Assembly (NCBI RefSeq): GCF_020819555.1
Contig: NZ_JAJHJB010000004.1
Coordinates: forward strand, 124,001 to 188,000
DNA from: Pelosinus baikalensis
GTDB taxonomy: Bacteria; Bacillota; Negativicutes; DSM-13327
Direction of reading: 5' to 3'
Length of the DNA stretch: 64,000 bases
Under the pieces are notes generated by a model. It saw only the letters and a program-made list of their open reading frames with translations, ran no database searches and was not told the DNA's origin. The translations under genes and the position numbers were made by a program. Each line of letters opens with the position of its first letter. Within the stretch, counting starts at the first letter, position 1. This document shows, one piece after another, positions 41,261 through 50,061 of this stretch.

Positions 41261-42370
41261 ATGAATAGGAGGCAATTTATTAAGTGGAGTGGTGCAGGCC
41301 TTGCCGCAGCAGGAGGAATTTCTCTGTTTCACTCCCTGGCGCAGTTAAAAGAAGTAGCTAGAGACAATTTTTATGATCATGTCCAAGAAACAGAAAAAGA
41401 GTATATGGAACTGCTATATCTAGCATCCTTAGCGCCTAGCGGCCATAATACGCAACCATGGACAGTAAAGTTTATTACCTGTCATCATTGGCTTATCGGT
41501 ATAGATGCTGCCAGGTGGTTGCCTGTTGTGGATCCAGAGAATCGGGAAGCTTTGATTTCAATCGGTGCTTTCTTAGAAAATCTAGCTGTAGCGGCAAGGA
41601 CAAAAGGGTATGATATAGAGGTTCAGCTAAAAGCACAAAGTTCCAAAGATAAAGAAATAGTGGATGTGCAGCTATATAAAGTAGGTCAGACAGAACCTTT
41701 TGACATTAAGAAGATTCAATTACGCAGAACCATAAGAAATAACTTTCTTACGAATGAATTATCCAGTGAAGATATTCGATTTCTTACAGGGAAAAACAAA
41801 GAGTCGTTCTTTTATTTCTCAAGGCAGGGCAAGGAAGGTAAGTACCTATCCCAAGGGACTGTTTTAGCAAATAAAATACAGACCGATCGAAATTCTACGC
41901 AAGAGGAATTAGCAAAATGGATTCGATGGTCTAATGAAGAGAGTAAGAAGTATCAAAACGGATTGACAGCTGAAACAATGGAAATTGAAGGAATATCACG
42001 ATGGTTTGTTAAGAATTTTTACTCCCATCAATCTGCATTAGCAAAGCATTTTCGTGAAGCAACCATTCAGAAAATACGGGAGCAGGTAGTAACCGGCAGT
42101 GGATGGCTGCTCCTTACGAGTAAAGATTCTTCTGTTGCGGAATTGATTAATGTGGGGCGGAACCTTCAGCGAATATGGCTTGCAGCAAGAGATAAAAAAA
42201 TAGCAATTCATCCCATGACTCAGATGATTGAGGAGACCGCAATACGAGATGAGCTCTCGTCGACATTAGGAATTGCAGAGGAGATCCAACTCCTATTACG
42301 GGTTGGTTATATAAATGACTATCCCAAACCCGTGAGTCTAAGGATGCCCTTACAGTGTATCATCATATAG
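41261..42370 (+). CDS. Acg-type nitroreductase-fold protein with Tat signal
   Basis: 369 residues. The N-terminus MNRRQFIKWSGAGLAAAGG is a twin-arginine leader. The nitroreductase/FMN-fold opening motif ASLAPSGHNTQPWTVKF is near residue 65, with a second Arg-rich segment RRTIRNNF. The protein is longer than ordinary nitroreductases and matches the Acg-like two-domain group. It should be exported folded, possibly with flavin. It is probably cotranscribed with the secreted protein and controlled by the MarR regulator. Confidence 0.78.
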   Translation: MNRRQFIKWSGAGLAAAGGISLFHSLAQLKEVARDNFYDHVQETEKEYMELLYLASLAPSGHNTQPWTVKFITCHHWLIGIDAARWLPVVDPENREALISIGAFLENLAVAARTKGYDIEVQLKAQSSKDKEIVDVQLYKVGQTEPFDIKKIQLRRTIRNNFLTNELSSEDIRFLTGKNKESFFYFSRQGKEGKYLSQGTVLANKIQTDRNSTQEELAKWIRWSNEESKKYQNGLTAETMEIEGISRWFVKNFYSHQSALAKHFREATIQKIREQVVTGSGWLLLTSKDSSVAELINVGRNLQRIWLAARDKKIAIHPMTQMIEETAIRDELSSTLGIAEEIQLLLRVGYINDYPKPVSLRMPLQCIII

Positions 42371-42437
42371 GGATACTTGTTGTCACCAACTGGTAGAGTT
42401 GCGATAAGGTTATCAATAAAAAATAATGGATATGATC

Positions 42438-42476
42438 AAAGGACAGAGTGAAAAAATTCAATCTGTCCTTTTTGGT
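42438..42476 (+). terminator. Rho-independent terminator after Acg-like gene
   Basis: AAAGGACAGA...TCTGTCCTTTTTG: stem followed by a T-run. Confidence 0.83.
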
Positions 42477-42519
42477 GTTGAACCGTATTCCAAATGTATA
42501 GTATTAGGGAAAAACTTTT

Positions 42520-42566
42520 TTGACAAATAGAATGGTCTAGTGTATTATTTAACTAATACACTAGAC
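42520..42566 (+). promoter_or_regulatory. GntR-controlled promoter and operator
   Basis: TTGACA (42520-42525), 17-bp spacer and TATTAT (42543-42548) overlap a perfect 13-bp inverted repeat, GTCTAGTGTATTA (42535-42547) with TAATACACTAGAC (42554-42566). The -10 box lies in the left arm, so binding should block transcription. Confidence 0.8.
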
Positions 42567-42597
42567 TGGAGATGTAGCAAGCTAAGGAGATGAAGGT

Positions 42598-42975
42598 ATG
42601 GATTTAGAATTTGATGATAAGATGCCCATATATCTACAAATTATGGACCGCATAAAGATGGATATTGCTACAGAAAAGTTAAAAGCAAATGATAAATTAC
42701 CTTCAGTACGGGAAATGGCAACGATTTTAAAGGTAAATCCCAATACCCTGCAAAGAGCCTATCAAGAACTTGAACGACTTGGAATTGTCTATACCCAAAG
42801 GGGGATGGGTACATTTGTGGGGGAGCGAAAGCATATGATAGATGATTTGAAACAGGAAATGGCAAAGGAAGTTATCGATTCTTTTATCCTGCGAATGAAG
42901 CGTTTGGGGTTTAGCGAGGAAGAGATCATTGCGAGTATTTCTAAAAATATAACAGAGGTGAACAAGCATGTATAA
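42598..42975 (+). CDS. GntR-family regulator, YtrA subfamily
   Basis: 125 residues, the short form typical of YtrA regulators: a GntR winged helix (PIYLQIMDRIKMDIATEKLK, LPSVREMATILKVNPNTLQR, TQRGMGTFV) plus a short helical tail and no effector domain. Its end overlaps the ABC ATPase gene by 8 bp. YtrA regulators normally repress the ABC operon they head, in keeping with the palindrome in its promoter. Cell-envelope stress is the common inducer in the family. Confidence 0.9.
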   Translation: MDLEFDDKMPIYLQIMDRIKMDIATEKLKANDKLPSVREMATILKVNPNTLQRAYQELERLGIVYTQRGMGTFVGERKHMIDDLKQEMAKEVIDSFILRMKRLGFSEEEIIASISKNITEVNKHV

Positions 42976-43663
42976 TGTATTGGAAGCTGAAAACTTATGT
43001 AAATCCTATTTAAATAAAAGAGCATTGCAAGGAGCAAATTTGACGATACAACAAGGAAGAATCCTGGGCCTTCTTGGTCCGAATGGCAGTGGTAAAACTA
43101 CGTTTTTAAAAATAGCAGCAGGCATATTGCATCCTTCCTCTGGAAAACTACTTATAGATGGCCAAGAACCTGGGGTGTACACAAAGTCTATCGTTTCGTA
43201 TCTGCCTGACACGGAATATTTATTCAAATGGATGAAAATAAAAGATGCTGTTCAATATTTTAAGGATTTTTACTCTGACTTTGATGAAAAGAAAGCTTTT
43301 GCGCTGCTAGAGTTTATGAAACTAGATGCCAATAGCAGTGTTAAGAGTTTGTCAAAGGGCATGAAAGAAAAATTAAAACTAACCTTAGTGCTTTCCCGGA
43401 AGGCTAAGCTGTATATACTGGATGAGCCCCTTGGCGGAGTAGATCCTACTGCCCGAGAAAAAATATTAGATGCTATCATCAATAATTTTAGTGAAAACAG
43501 CTCCATGATTATTACGACCCATCTTGTAAATGATATTGAACGAATTTTTGATGAGGTGGCATTTATCTCTGACGGAGAAATTGTGCTGCAGGGGAATGCA
43601 GAAGAATTACGATTGAACAAGAATAAATCCATTGATGAATTGTACAGGGAGGTGTTTCAATAA
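42968..43663 (+). CDS. ABC transporter ATP-binding protein
   Basis: 231 residues. Walker A GPNGSGKTT near residue 36, signature LSKGMKEKLKLTLVL near 130 (a relaxed LSGGQ), Walker B KLYILDEPLGGVD near 150, and the switch His in ITTHLVND. It is the CcmA/YtrB-like export ATPase of a GntR-linked operon. Its stop overlaps the permease start (TAATG). Confidence 0.9.
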   Translation: MYNVLEAENLCKSYLNKRALQGANLTIQQGRILGLLGPNGSGKTTFLKIAAGILHPSSGKLLIDGQEPGVYTKSIVSYLPDTEYLFKWMKIKDAVQYFKDFYSDFDEKKAFALLEFMKLDANSSVKSLSKGMKEKLKLTLVLSRKAKLYILDEPLGGVDPTAREKILDAIINNFSENSSMIITTHLVNDIERIFDEVAFISDGEIVLQGNAEELRLNKNKSIDELYREVFQ

Positions 43664-44367
43664 TGTTTCATCTTATAAAATATGAACTAAGAGGAAAGTT
43701 GTTAACCATACTGGGTATTTGCCTAACAGTTATAATCGGAAATCTCTTCTTAATGACCAAGGTAGACTCCTGGCAAATTGGAGCACCTGTGCTATCTGGT
43801 TTCTTAGGGGGCGGTGCCCTGGTCGTTATATGCATAGCTTCGTTAACATTGATGAGTGATTATCTGTATGATGACCAAGGTTATCTATTATTTACACTTC
43901 CCCAGTCCGGTGTCTCAATCATGGCATCAAGGCTGATTACCGCTGTGATTCAAATCAGCATTGTTTTGATTGTGTCTGTGTCCATGTTTTGTTTACTTGA
44001 TCAAGGAAGATTACTCAATGCTATTTTGCAGCAAGTTGAAATACGTGAATTACTGTATTTTATCCTAATGCATCTATGGACTATCGTTTCGACATTAACA
44101 TTTATGTATTTTTGCATGGTTGTTGGAAGAATTGCCTTGAAAGGGAAAAAGGTAGGGAAAATAGGTTCCTTTATTATTTTCTTTCTGCTAAGCATAGCAA
44201 GGACAGGGCTATCGGTGGCAATCGCAAATCTCTTTCCCCAGATGGTGCAAATTCATTCTGTCACAACCATGACAATGAATGTTGGAAGCATGATATTTGA
44301 CATTGTTACCTTTGTTCTGTTATTCATAGCTACTTCTTACCTATTAGAGCACAAGGTAGATCTGTAA
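43663..44367 (+). CDS. ABC transporter permease
   Basis: 234 residues with six predicted membrane helices and the typical ABC-2 opening MFHLIKYELRGKLLTILGI. It pairs with the ATPase encoded immediately upstream to form a small exporter. The substrate is unknown; lantibiotic or cell-wall-related efflux is common for YtrA-linked systems. It is the last gene of the operon. Confidence 0.85.
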   Translation: MFHLIKYELRGKLLTILGICLTVIIGNLFLMTKVDSWQIGAPVLSGFLGGGALVVICIASLTLMSDYLYDDQGYLLFTLPQSGVSIMASRLITAVIQISIVLIVSVSMFCLLDQGRLLNAILQQVEIRELLYFILMHLWTIVSTLTFMYFCMVVGRIALKGKKVGKIGSFIIFFLLSIARTGLSVAIANLFPQMVQIHSVTTMTMNVGSMIFDIVTFVLLFIATSYLLEHKVDL

Positions 44368-44430
44368 AGAGGGAATTGATAAGGAGCGGTAGGTATAGCA
44401 TCGTAAATACAGTATTAAGAAGAATCATTA

Positions 44431-44460
44431 TTGACAAAATACCCGTAATACCTCTATAAT
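44431..44460 (+). promoter_or_regulatory. Promoter of Mn riboswitch-terC unit
   Basis: TTGACA at 44431-44436, an 18-bp spacer, TATAAT at 44455-44460. Confidence 0.75.
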
Positions 44461-44483
44461 AAATTATAACTCAATAAAGCCTC

Positions 44484-44628
44484 CTGCAAAGGGGAGTAGC
44501 TAAATACAGGTAAGCCGTCAATACGAGTGCAGACTCCGGCTTTCTGGCAATGCAAGTTGTATGCGAGACCTTTGCCTATGAGAAGAGCAATCGAATTGTT
44601 TCTTTCCATAGGCGGGGTCTTTTTTGAT
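44484..44628 (+). promoter_or_regulatory. yybP-ykoY manganese riboswitch with terminator
   Basis: The aptamer (about 44486-44576) has P1 GCAAAG / CTTTGC, the conserved GGGGAGTAGC, the CGTCAATACG segment, the ACTCCGGC segment and GCGAGACC. The expression platform pairs AGACCTTTGCCTATG with CATAGGCGGGGTCT before a T-run. This terminator uses the 3' strand of P1, so Mn2+ binding should favour read-through. It precedes a TerC-family gene, the usual partner. Confidence 0.92.
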
Positions 44629-44650
44629 GTAAAAAAGGGAGGGATAGCAA

Positions 44651-45417
44651 TTGGATTTTACAATTGTTGTAGAGTATGCTTGGATGTTTGTGATTCTTAT
44701 TTTCTTGGAAGGGATATTGGCGGCTGATAATGCCTGTGTTCTAGGGGTCATGGTTAAACATTTGCCGGTTGAAGAACGCAAGAGGCTCTGATGTACGGGT
44801 TGGCAGGAGCATTTGTTTTTCGCGCGGCATCTTTATTCGCAATATCGATGTTGATCGAATGGTGGCAACTGCAAGCGGTAGGAGCGCTTTATTTGATCTT
44901 CCTAAGTCTCAATCATATATATAAATCTGTTGTGTGCAGCAATGGAGGGAAAGTTAATTCGGTTGCTGCGGAGGGATCAGGTTTCTGGAATACTGTGATA
45001 AAGGTGGAAATCGCGGATATTGCTTTTGCAGCAGACTCCATTCTGGCAGCAGTTGCATTGGCAGTTAGTTTGCCGAAAACTACACTGCCAAGCATTGGAG
45101 GACTCGACGGCGGACATTTTGTGGTTGTTTTCGCTGGCGGATTTGTCGGTCTGGTACTAATGCGTTTTGCTGCCCAGTGGTTTGTGGATATCCTGCTTCG
45201 TAAACCGGGTTTGGAAACCGCAGCGTATCTGTTGGTCGGCTGGGTAGGTGTCAAGCTGGCAGTTTATACGCTGTCACATCCGGGAGTTGCTTGGCTGGAT
45301 GCAGGATTTTCTGGTTCAGTAGAATGGAAGCTTATTTTCTGGAGTGGATTTCTCCTGATTTGTCTTGGTGGCTGGTTTTTATCAAAGCCGGTAGAGTTGA
45401 AAGAGACGGATTTTTGA
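44651..45417 (+). pseudogene. TerC-family Mn2+ exporter (YkoY/YceF-like), frameshifted
   Basis: The 5' part (44651-44791, TTG start behind GGGAGGG) encodes 46 residues ending PVEERKRL-stop and includes the TerC signature EGILAADNACVLGVMVKHLP. The 3' part continues from ATG 44791 as MYGLAGAFVFRAASLF, through six membrane helices, to 45417. Family members read ...RKKALxYGLxGAFVFR at this point, so one base, probably one G from AGGGCT, is missing. The stop and restart overlap as TGATG, so two fragments could still be made by coupling. It may instead be a sequencing error. Confidence 0.8.
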
Positions 45418-45511
45418 ATGATATATTTTAGTTGTCTTCTCCATTCGACAAAATCTGACTATTATTTAAAGGTATAATTAACATGGATTAACAAGTAAAT
45501 GGAGTGGAATT

Positions 45512-46126
45512 ATGAAAAAAATATCGATTATCGCAATTCTATGTCTTTTTGTAATGTCAATGGTTGCTATTGTGTCTGCTGAAGAGATGACTACTCCGCA
45601 ACACACACACAACGATGCTGTTCAATCAACTGCTAAAACATCCTATCGTCTCGCTATCGTTCCTTATATTAACTCTACAGAAGAAAAGAAAGGCTACATA
45701 CAAGAAATTGTGGATGGAAAATATACGGAACACTATTCCAACAAAAATTTTCAAATTATTCCCTTGGAAGATGTACAAAAGGCTCTAAATAGTACAGGCT
45801 ATGATGTTTCAAATCAGGAGCTTGCTGAAAAAGATATCTTAGCTTCTGTTGCGAAACAAACGAATGCGGATTATGTGATTGCCATGGAGATATCACAATT
45901 AACAACTACAAGGCATATGAGTTTATTTCAAACTAAAGTAGTATCAAAAGCAAAGCTGCGTTACAAATTTTATAACGCGGAAAACGATAAAGTTGCTTCT
46001 TTTCAAGTAACGGGGCTGTCGGAAAATAAAACGGTGTTTGGTGATGTTGGATACAAAGATCCAATTACAAAGGCGTTAAACCAGGCAATGGATGATGCCA
46101 ATGAAAAAATAAAGAGCTACTTATAA
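45512..46126 (+). CDS. Secreted protein, TolB-N-like fold
   Basis: 204 residues with a signal peptide (KKISIIAILCLFVMSMVAIVSA). The mature part has YRLAIVPYIN, FQIIPLEDVQKALNSTGYDV, LASVAKQTNADYVIAMEI and AKLRYKFYNAENDKVASF, the plan of short periplasmic TolB-N/DUF-like proteins. It is a distant paralogue of the protein encoded at 40638. It stands alone with its own terminator. Function unknown; an envelope role is inferred from location. Confidence 0.68.
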   Translation: MKKISIIAILCLFVMSMVAIVSAEEMTTPQHTHNDAVQSTAKTSYRLAIVPYINSTEEKKGYIQEIVDGKYTEHYSNKNFQIIPLEDVQKALNSTGYDVSNQELAEKDILASVAKQTNADYVIAMEISQLTTTRHMSLFQTKVVSKAKLRYKFYNAENDKVASFQVTGLSENKTVFGDVGYKDPITKALNQAMDDANEKIKSYL

Positions 46127-46137
46127 GGTTTTAAACC

Positions 46138-46173
46138 AATCCCGACTGGCAAATCTGCTGGTCGGGATTTTCA
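46138..46173 (+). terminator. Rho-independent terminator
   Basis: AATCCCGAC...GTCGGGATTTT, a clear stem with a short T-run after the secreted-protein gene. Confidence 0.83.
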
Positions 46174-46289
46174 TATTTCCTCGGAAATTTCCTAAAAAAT
46201 TAAGAAATCAAGTCGATCATGTTATAATGGAGTAAGATATGTAAATATTTTTTTTAGTATTAAGAGAAGATAGCGAGGAAGGTGGAACA

Positions 46290-47600
46290 ATGAACGTAGA
46301 TATTAAAGAAGCCGTGAAGCAAATCGAGGGGCAAATCATTGAATGGCGAAGAGATTTTCACCGATATCCGGAGGCGGCCTGGACTGAGTTTCGTACAGCT
46401 GACAGAGTGGTGAAAGTATTGAACAGTTTTGGTTACGACGTTCAATATGGTAGTGAGGTTGTTGAAGAGGCTGCTATGATGGGGGTGCCGACTCAGGACG
46501 TTCTAGAAAATAGTTCAAAGAGGGCAATCGAAGAAGGCGCGGACAGTACAGTGGTAGAGAGTATGACAGGTGGTAAAACGGGTGTCGTTGGCACACTATA
46601 TACTGGTCGCCCCGGTCCTGTAGTGGCGCTGCGTTTTGACATGGATGCTAATGAAGTGCAGGAGAAAACAGATGAGAAGCATCGGCCTTGGCAAGAGGGG
46701 TTTGCCTCTCTTCATGCTGGTGTCATGCATGCTTGTGGTCATGACGGACATACAGCTGTTGGGCTGGGAGTGGCAAAAATCTTAAAAGAACAAAAAGCCA
46801 ATCTTTGTGGAACCGTCAAACTGATTTTTCAACCAGCCGAAGAAGGGGTGCGAGGAGCCAAGGCAATGGTTGAAGCTGGAGTCGTTGATGATGTTGATTA
46901 TTTATTTGGCATGCATTTAGGTTTCTTGGCTGGGAGCAGTGATCGCTTTATTTGTGGTACTGACGGTTTTTTAGCTACTACAAAATTTGATGCCTATTTT
47001 TCGGGTGTGCCGGCCCATGCCGGAGCGGCACCACAGGAAGGACGCAATGCATTGCTTGCTGCGGCTCATGCTGCCATCAGTTTGCATGGGATTCCCCGTC
47101 ATGCTGCTGGTGTATCGCGCATTAATGTTGGAGTATTGGAAGCAGGCAGCGGGCGCAATGTTATTGCTGATAGAGCTGTTCTAAAACTGGAAACTCGCGG
47201 AGAAACTTCAGCGATTAATTGCTTTATGCAGGAAGAGGCTCTGCGAATCATTCACGGAGCTGCTGCCATACAAGGCGTAACCGTAGCCATTCGTGAAATG
47301 GGCGGAGCTTCCGGCGGTCAAAGTGATACTGCTATTGCAAATCGCTTGCGGCAGGCGGCAGAGGCTTCGAGTTTGTTTGCCGTGATTGAGGACCGTGGCA
47401 GTTTGGGAGCCAGCGAGGATTTCACATGCTTTTTAGAGCGGGTTCAAGAAAGCGGCGGACAAGGCGGATATGCTATGGTCGGAATTAATCGAGCTGCCGG
47501 GCATCATGATGGGGCATTTGATTTTGACGAAGCTGCCTTATCAAATGCTGTGACGGTCTTGACATTAGCGGTATCGGATCTTTTGCAAAAAACACGTTGA
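46290..47600 (+). CDS. M20 amidohydrolase, AbgA-like (p-aminobenzoyl-glutamate hydrolase subunit A)
   Basis: 436 residues. The order WRRDFHRYPEAAWTEFRTA, VVALRFDMDANE, HACGHDGHTAVGLG (metal ligands), IFQPAEEGVRGAKAMV, HAGAAPQEGRNALL and AGHHDGAFDFDE follows E. coli AbgA closely, including the insert around MGVPTQDVL. Family enzymes split amidated amino acids such as aminobenzoyl-glutamate. An AbgB partner is not seen nearby. Cytoplasmic. Confidence 0.87.
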   Translation: MNVDIKEAVKQIEGQIIEWRRDFHRYPEAAWTEFRTADRVVKVLNSFGYDVQYGSEVVEEAAMMGVPTQDVLENSSKRAIEEGADSTVVESMTGGKTGVVGTLYTGRPGPVVALRFDMDANEVQEKTDEKHRPWQEGFASLHAGVMHACGHDGHTAVGLGVAKILKEQKANLCGTVKLIFQPAEEGVRGAKAMVEAGVVDDVDYLFGMHLGFLAGSSDRFICGTDGFLATTKFDAYFSGVPAHAGAAPQEGRNALLAAAHAAISLHGIPRHAAGVSRINVGVLEAGSGRNVIADRAVLKLETRGETSAINCFMQEEALRIIHGAAAIQGVTVAIREMGGASGGQSDTAIANRLRQAAEASSLFAVIEDRGSLGASEDFTCFLERVQESGGQGGYAMVGINRAAGHHDGAFDFDEAALSNAVTVLTLAVSDLLQKTR

Positions 47601-47619
47601 GTTGAATAGATGAGTTAGT

Positions 47620-47664
47620 AAACTCCTGCAGGGGCTCTAAAGTATAGCCTTGCAGGAGTTTTTA
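47620..47664 (+). terminator. Rho-independent terminator after AbgA-like gene
   Basis: AAACTCCTGCAGGGGCT...AGCCTTGCAGGAGTTTTT, a member of the recurrent CCTGCA/TGCAGG stem group. Confidence 0.83.
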
Positions 47665-47783
47665 TCACTACTCATGTACTCATATTCGAGTACATACTGA
47701 AAAAAGTACTGATACACTTTACTTTAAAAGGCTACCAATGATAACAATAAAAACTACTGGTCCTAGTATTTTAGTTAAATTTT

Positions 47784-48785
47784 CTACTTGGTAGAAATAG
47801 TATTGCCTAAGGAGATGGCGTTCTTCTGATTGGTGATATATACACCTAGAATGACAAATAATCCACCTAAAACAATAGATAGAGTCAGTTTATCGTCAAA
47901 AATCATTATGCCAGCCAGTGTAGCCATAATTGGATTAAAATAGCTGAAGATTGCTGTTTTTACGGCACCGATCTTTGCGATTCCTAGATACCAGATAAAG
48001 TATGAATAAACGGAGCAAAAAATGGCTAAATACGCTGCGGCTAAAAGGGTAGCCCTGCTAACTGTGGGAAGTTGCTGCAACAATGTTGTTTCAGCTAATA
48101 CCGTTGGAAAAATTGCAAATGGCAGTAATAGAATGGTTCCAAAAATGTGAATATAAGCCATTGCGATAAATGGACTATACTTTTCTAACACTGTTTTACC
48201 TTTAAGAGTAAACCAGGCCCAAACTAGTGCATTTAGAACCAGTAAACCGTCTCCTAAGAGGGTCTTTTGATAGAATATGCTGCCAAATTGTCCTTGGCTT
48301 ATGACTAGCAGAACACCGAAAAAAGCAATACATATCCCTAACCTGCTGCGAGTAGTCACTTTTTCTTTTTTGGTAATGATGCAGAATAAAGCAGCAAAGA
48401 CCGGGGTAGTTGCCATAATAAGACCAGCATTTGTACTGGTTGTATATTGCAAACCTGTATAATGAATATAGAAAAATGAAGTAATAGCAAAAAAGCCAAG
48501 CAGGAAGAACTGAGGTATATCCTTTTTATCAATGCAGCTAGTTCCCTTTTTAAGCAAAAGAATGAGAGTAAATACTAAAGATGCAATTACAAACCGTAAA
48601 ATAACCAGGTTCATAGGAAGGAAGTCACGCATTCCAATTTTAGCTGCAACATATGATGTTCCAAGAAATATAGGTACAGTCATTAAAAGCAGATAGATAT
48701 TATAAAATTTTTTCCAAGGAGAAGGTTTAGTACATGCAATACCTTTGATGTTAAAGTTGTTATAAAGAGTAGTTTGGTCATTCAC
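47784..48785 (-). CDS. EamA/DMT-family transporter
   Basis: 333 residues, ten membrane helices in two EamA halves; motifs include LGTSYVAAKIGMRDFLPMNLV in the first half and SVYSYFIWYLGIAKIGAVKTAI in the second. It exports metabolites or amino acids. The GTG at 48785 has GGGAG 8 nt upstream; the GTG at 48794 would overlap it. It is divergent from a LysR gene, the usual pairing for DMT exporters. Confidence 0.87.
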   Translation of the reverse strand: MNDQTTLYNNFNIKGIACTKPSPWKKFYNIYLLLMTVPIFLGTSYVAAKIGMRDFLPMNLVILRFVIASLVFTLILLLKKGTSCIDKKDIPQFFLLGFFAITSFFYIHYTGLQYTTSTNAGLIMATTPVFAALFCIITKKEKVTTRSRLGICIAFFGVLLVISQGQFGSIFYQKTLLGDGLLVLNALVWAWFTLKGKTVLEKYSPFIAMAYIHIFGTILLLPFAIFPTVLAETTLLQQLPTVSRATLLAAAYLAIFCSVYSYFIWYLGIAKIGAVKTAIFSYFNPIMATLAGIMIFDDKLTLSIVLGGLFVILGVYITNQKNAISLGNTISTK

Positions 48786-48907
48786 TACAATCACTCCCAG
48801 TCTTTACTAATCATATTTGTTGCAATTATAGCATGACGCAAACTATAATAAAATTATTAATAAAATATACGTTCTATACTGAAAATATATAGTATGAGGT
48901 GAGAAAA

Positions 48908-49789
48908 ATGGACATTCGGGATATGAAAAACTTTTATGCCATCGTTGAGGAAGGAAATATCAGCAATGCAGCGAGGCGGCTTAATATAGCGCAGCCACCC
49001 CTTAGTAAGCAGATGAAACAGTTAGAAGATAATCTCGGAGTTCAATTGTTTGAGCGCGGAAGTCGTAGAATAAGGCTGACAGAAGCAGGGGAGTTATTAC
49101 GAGAGCGGGTAGAGCAAATATTAGGGTTAGTCGATGGTACAATTAAAGAAATTACAGAGTTGAATTCAGGCTTAGTCGGTGCGCTGTCAATCGGTACGGT
49201 GAGTACATCGGGAGCTACATTGCTTCCAAACCTGCTGCATCAATTTCATAACTTATACCCGAAGGTTACATTCCAGCTATGGGAAGGGGATGGTAATCGT
49301 ATTTTAGAGCTGCTAAATAATCGAGTGATTGAAATTGGCATTATACGAGCTCCCTTTAATCTAGAAATATATGAATCAATCACTTTGCCCGATGAGCCAC
49401 TAGTAATTGCGATGAAAAGAGATGTACATTCTTGTGGAAAGGATCCTGAAAAAATTCGGATGATTGAGCTTGTTAACCAACCATTAATTATTCCGCTAAG
49501 GTGGAAGGCTATGTTTGTTGAATGGTGCCGAAAAGCCGGATTTAAGCCGAATATTGTATGTATAAGTGATGGAATTTTACTCAATATAATATGGACGAAA
49601 CTAGGAATTGGCATGGCCTTAGTGCCAAAGTCTACCCAGGAACTCATTTCTGATTCAGAACTGACTTATAAAACTATTGTGGAGCCCACCGTATCGACAC
49701 AAACGGTAATTGTCTGGGCGAGAAATCACAAATTGTCTGCTAGCAGTAAGCACTTCTTGGATTTGTTAAAAGCTACGCTTCTCAAGTAA
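48908..49789 (+). CDS. LysR-family transcriptional regulator
   Basis: 293 residues. HTH at residues 1-60 (IRDMKNFYAIVEEGNISNAARRL, QPPLSKQMKQLEDNLGV) and an effector domain from about residue 90 (GALSIGTVSTSGATLLPNLL). The ATG at 48908 has GAGGTGAG at about 5 nt. It is divergent from the EamA gene across 120 bp and probably controls it. Confidence 0.9.
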   Translation: MDIRDMKNFYAIVEEGNISNAARRLNIAQPPLSKQMKQLEDNLGVQLFERGSRRIRLTEAGELLRERVEQILGLVDGTIKEITELNSGLVGALSIGTVSTSGATLLPNLLHQFHNLYPKVTFQLWEGDGNRILELLNNRVIEIGIIRAPFNLEIYESITLPDEPLVIAMKRDVHSCGKDPEKIRMIELVNQPLIIPLRWKAMFVEWCRKAGFKPNIVCISDGILLNIIWTKLGIGMALVPKSTQELISDSELTYKTIVEPTVSTQTVIVWARNHKLSASSKHFLDLLKATLLK

Positions 49790-49819
49790 TACAGCGTAAT
49801 ATTATTAAGCGCTACTTGC

Positions 49820-49862
49820 AAGACCCCGCTTTTTTGTCTTTCGTTTTAAAAGTGGGGTTTGT
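49820..49862 (+). terminator. Rho-independent terminator after LysR gene
   Basis: AGACCCCGCTTTT...AAAAGTGGGGTTTGTCT: a good stem with a large loop. Confidence 0.7.
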
Positions 49863-50061
49863 CTATGTCTATGCTTTGGTCCTGGGTCTTATATAAATAA
49901 AAGCGTAGATTTTTAAAAGGCAAAAAGCGACATCAGTTTTTGCTAAATATTATCATTTCACGGAAAAATATACAATATTAGACATTTAAAGAGGAACATG
50001 GTAATTTATATAGAATTATACTATATGGTAATTTCGAACAATGTAGAAAGGAGGTTTATTG

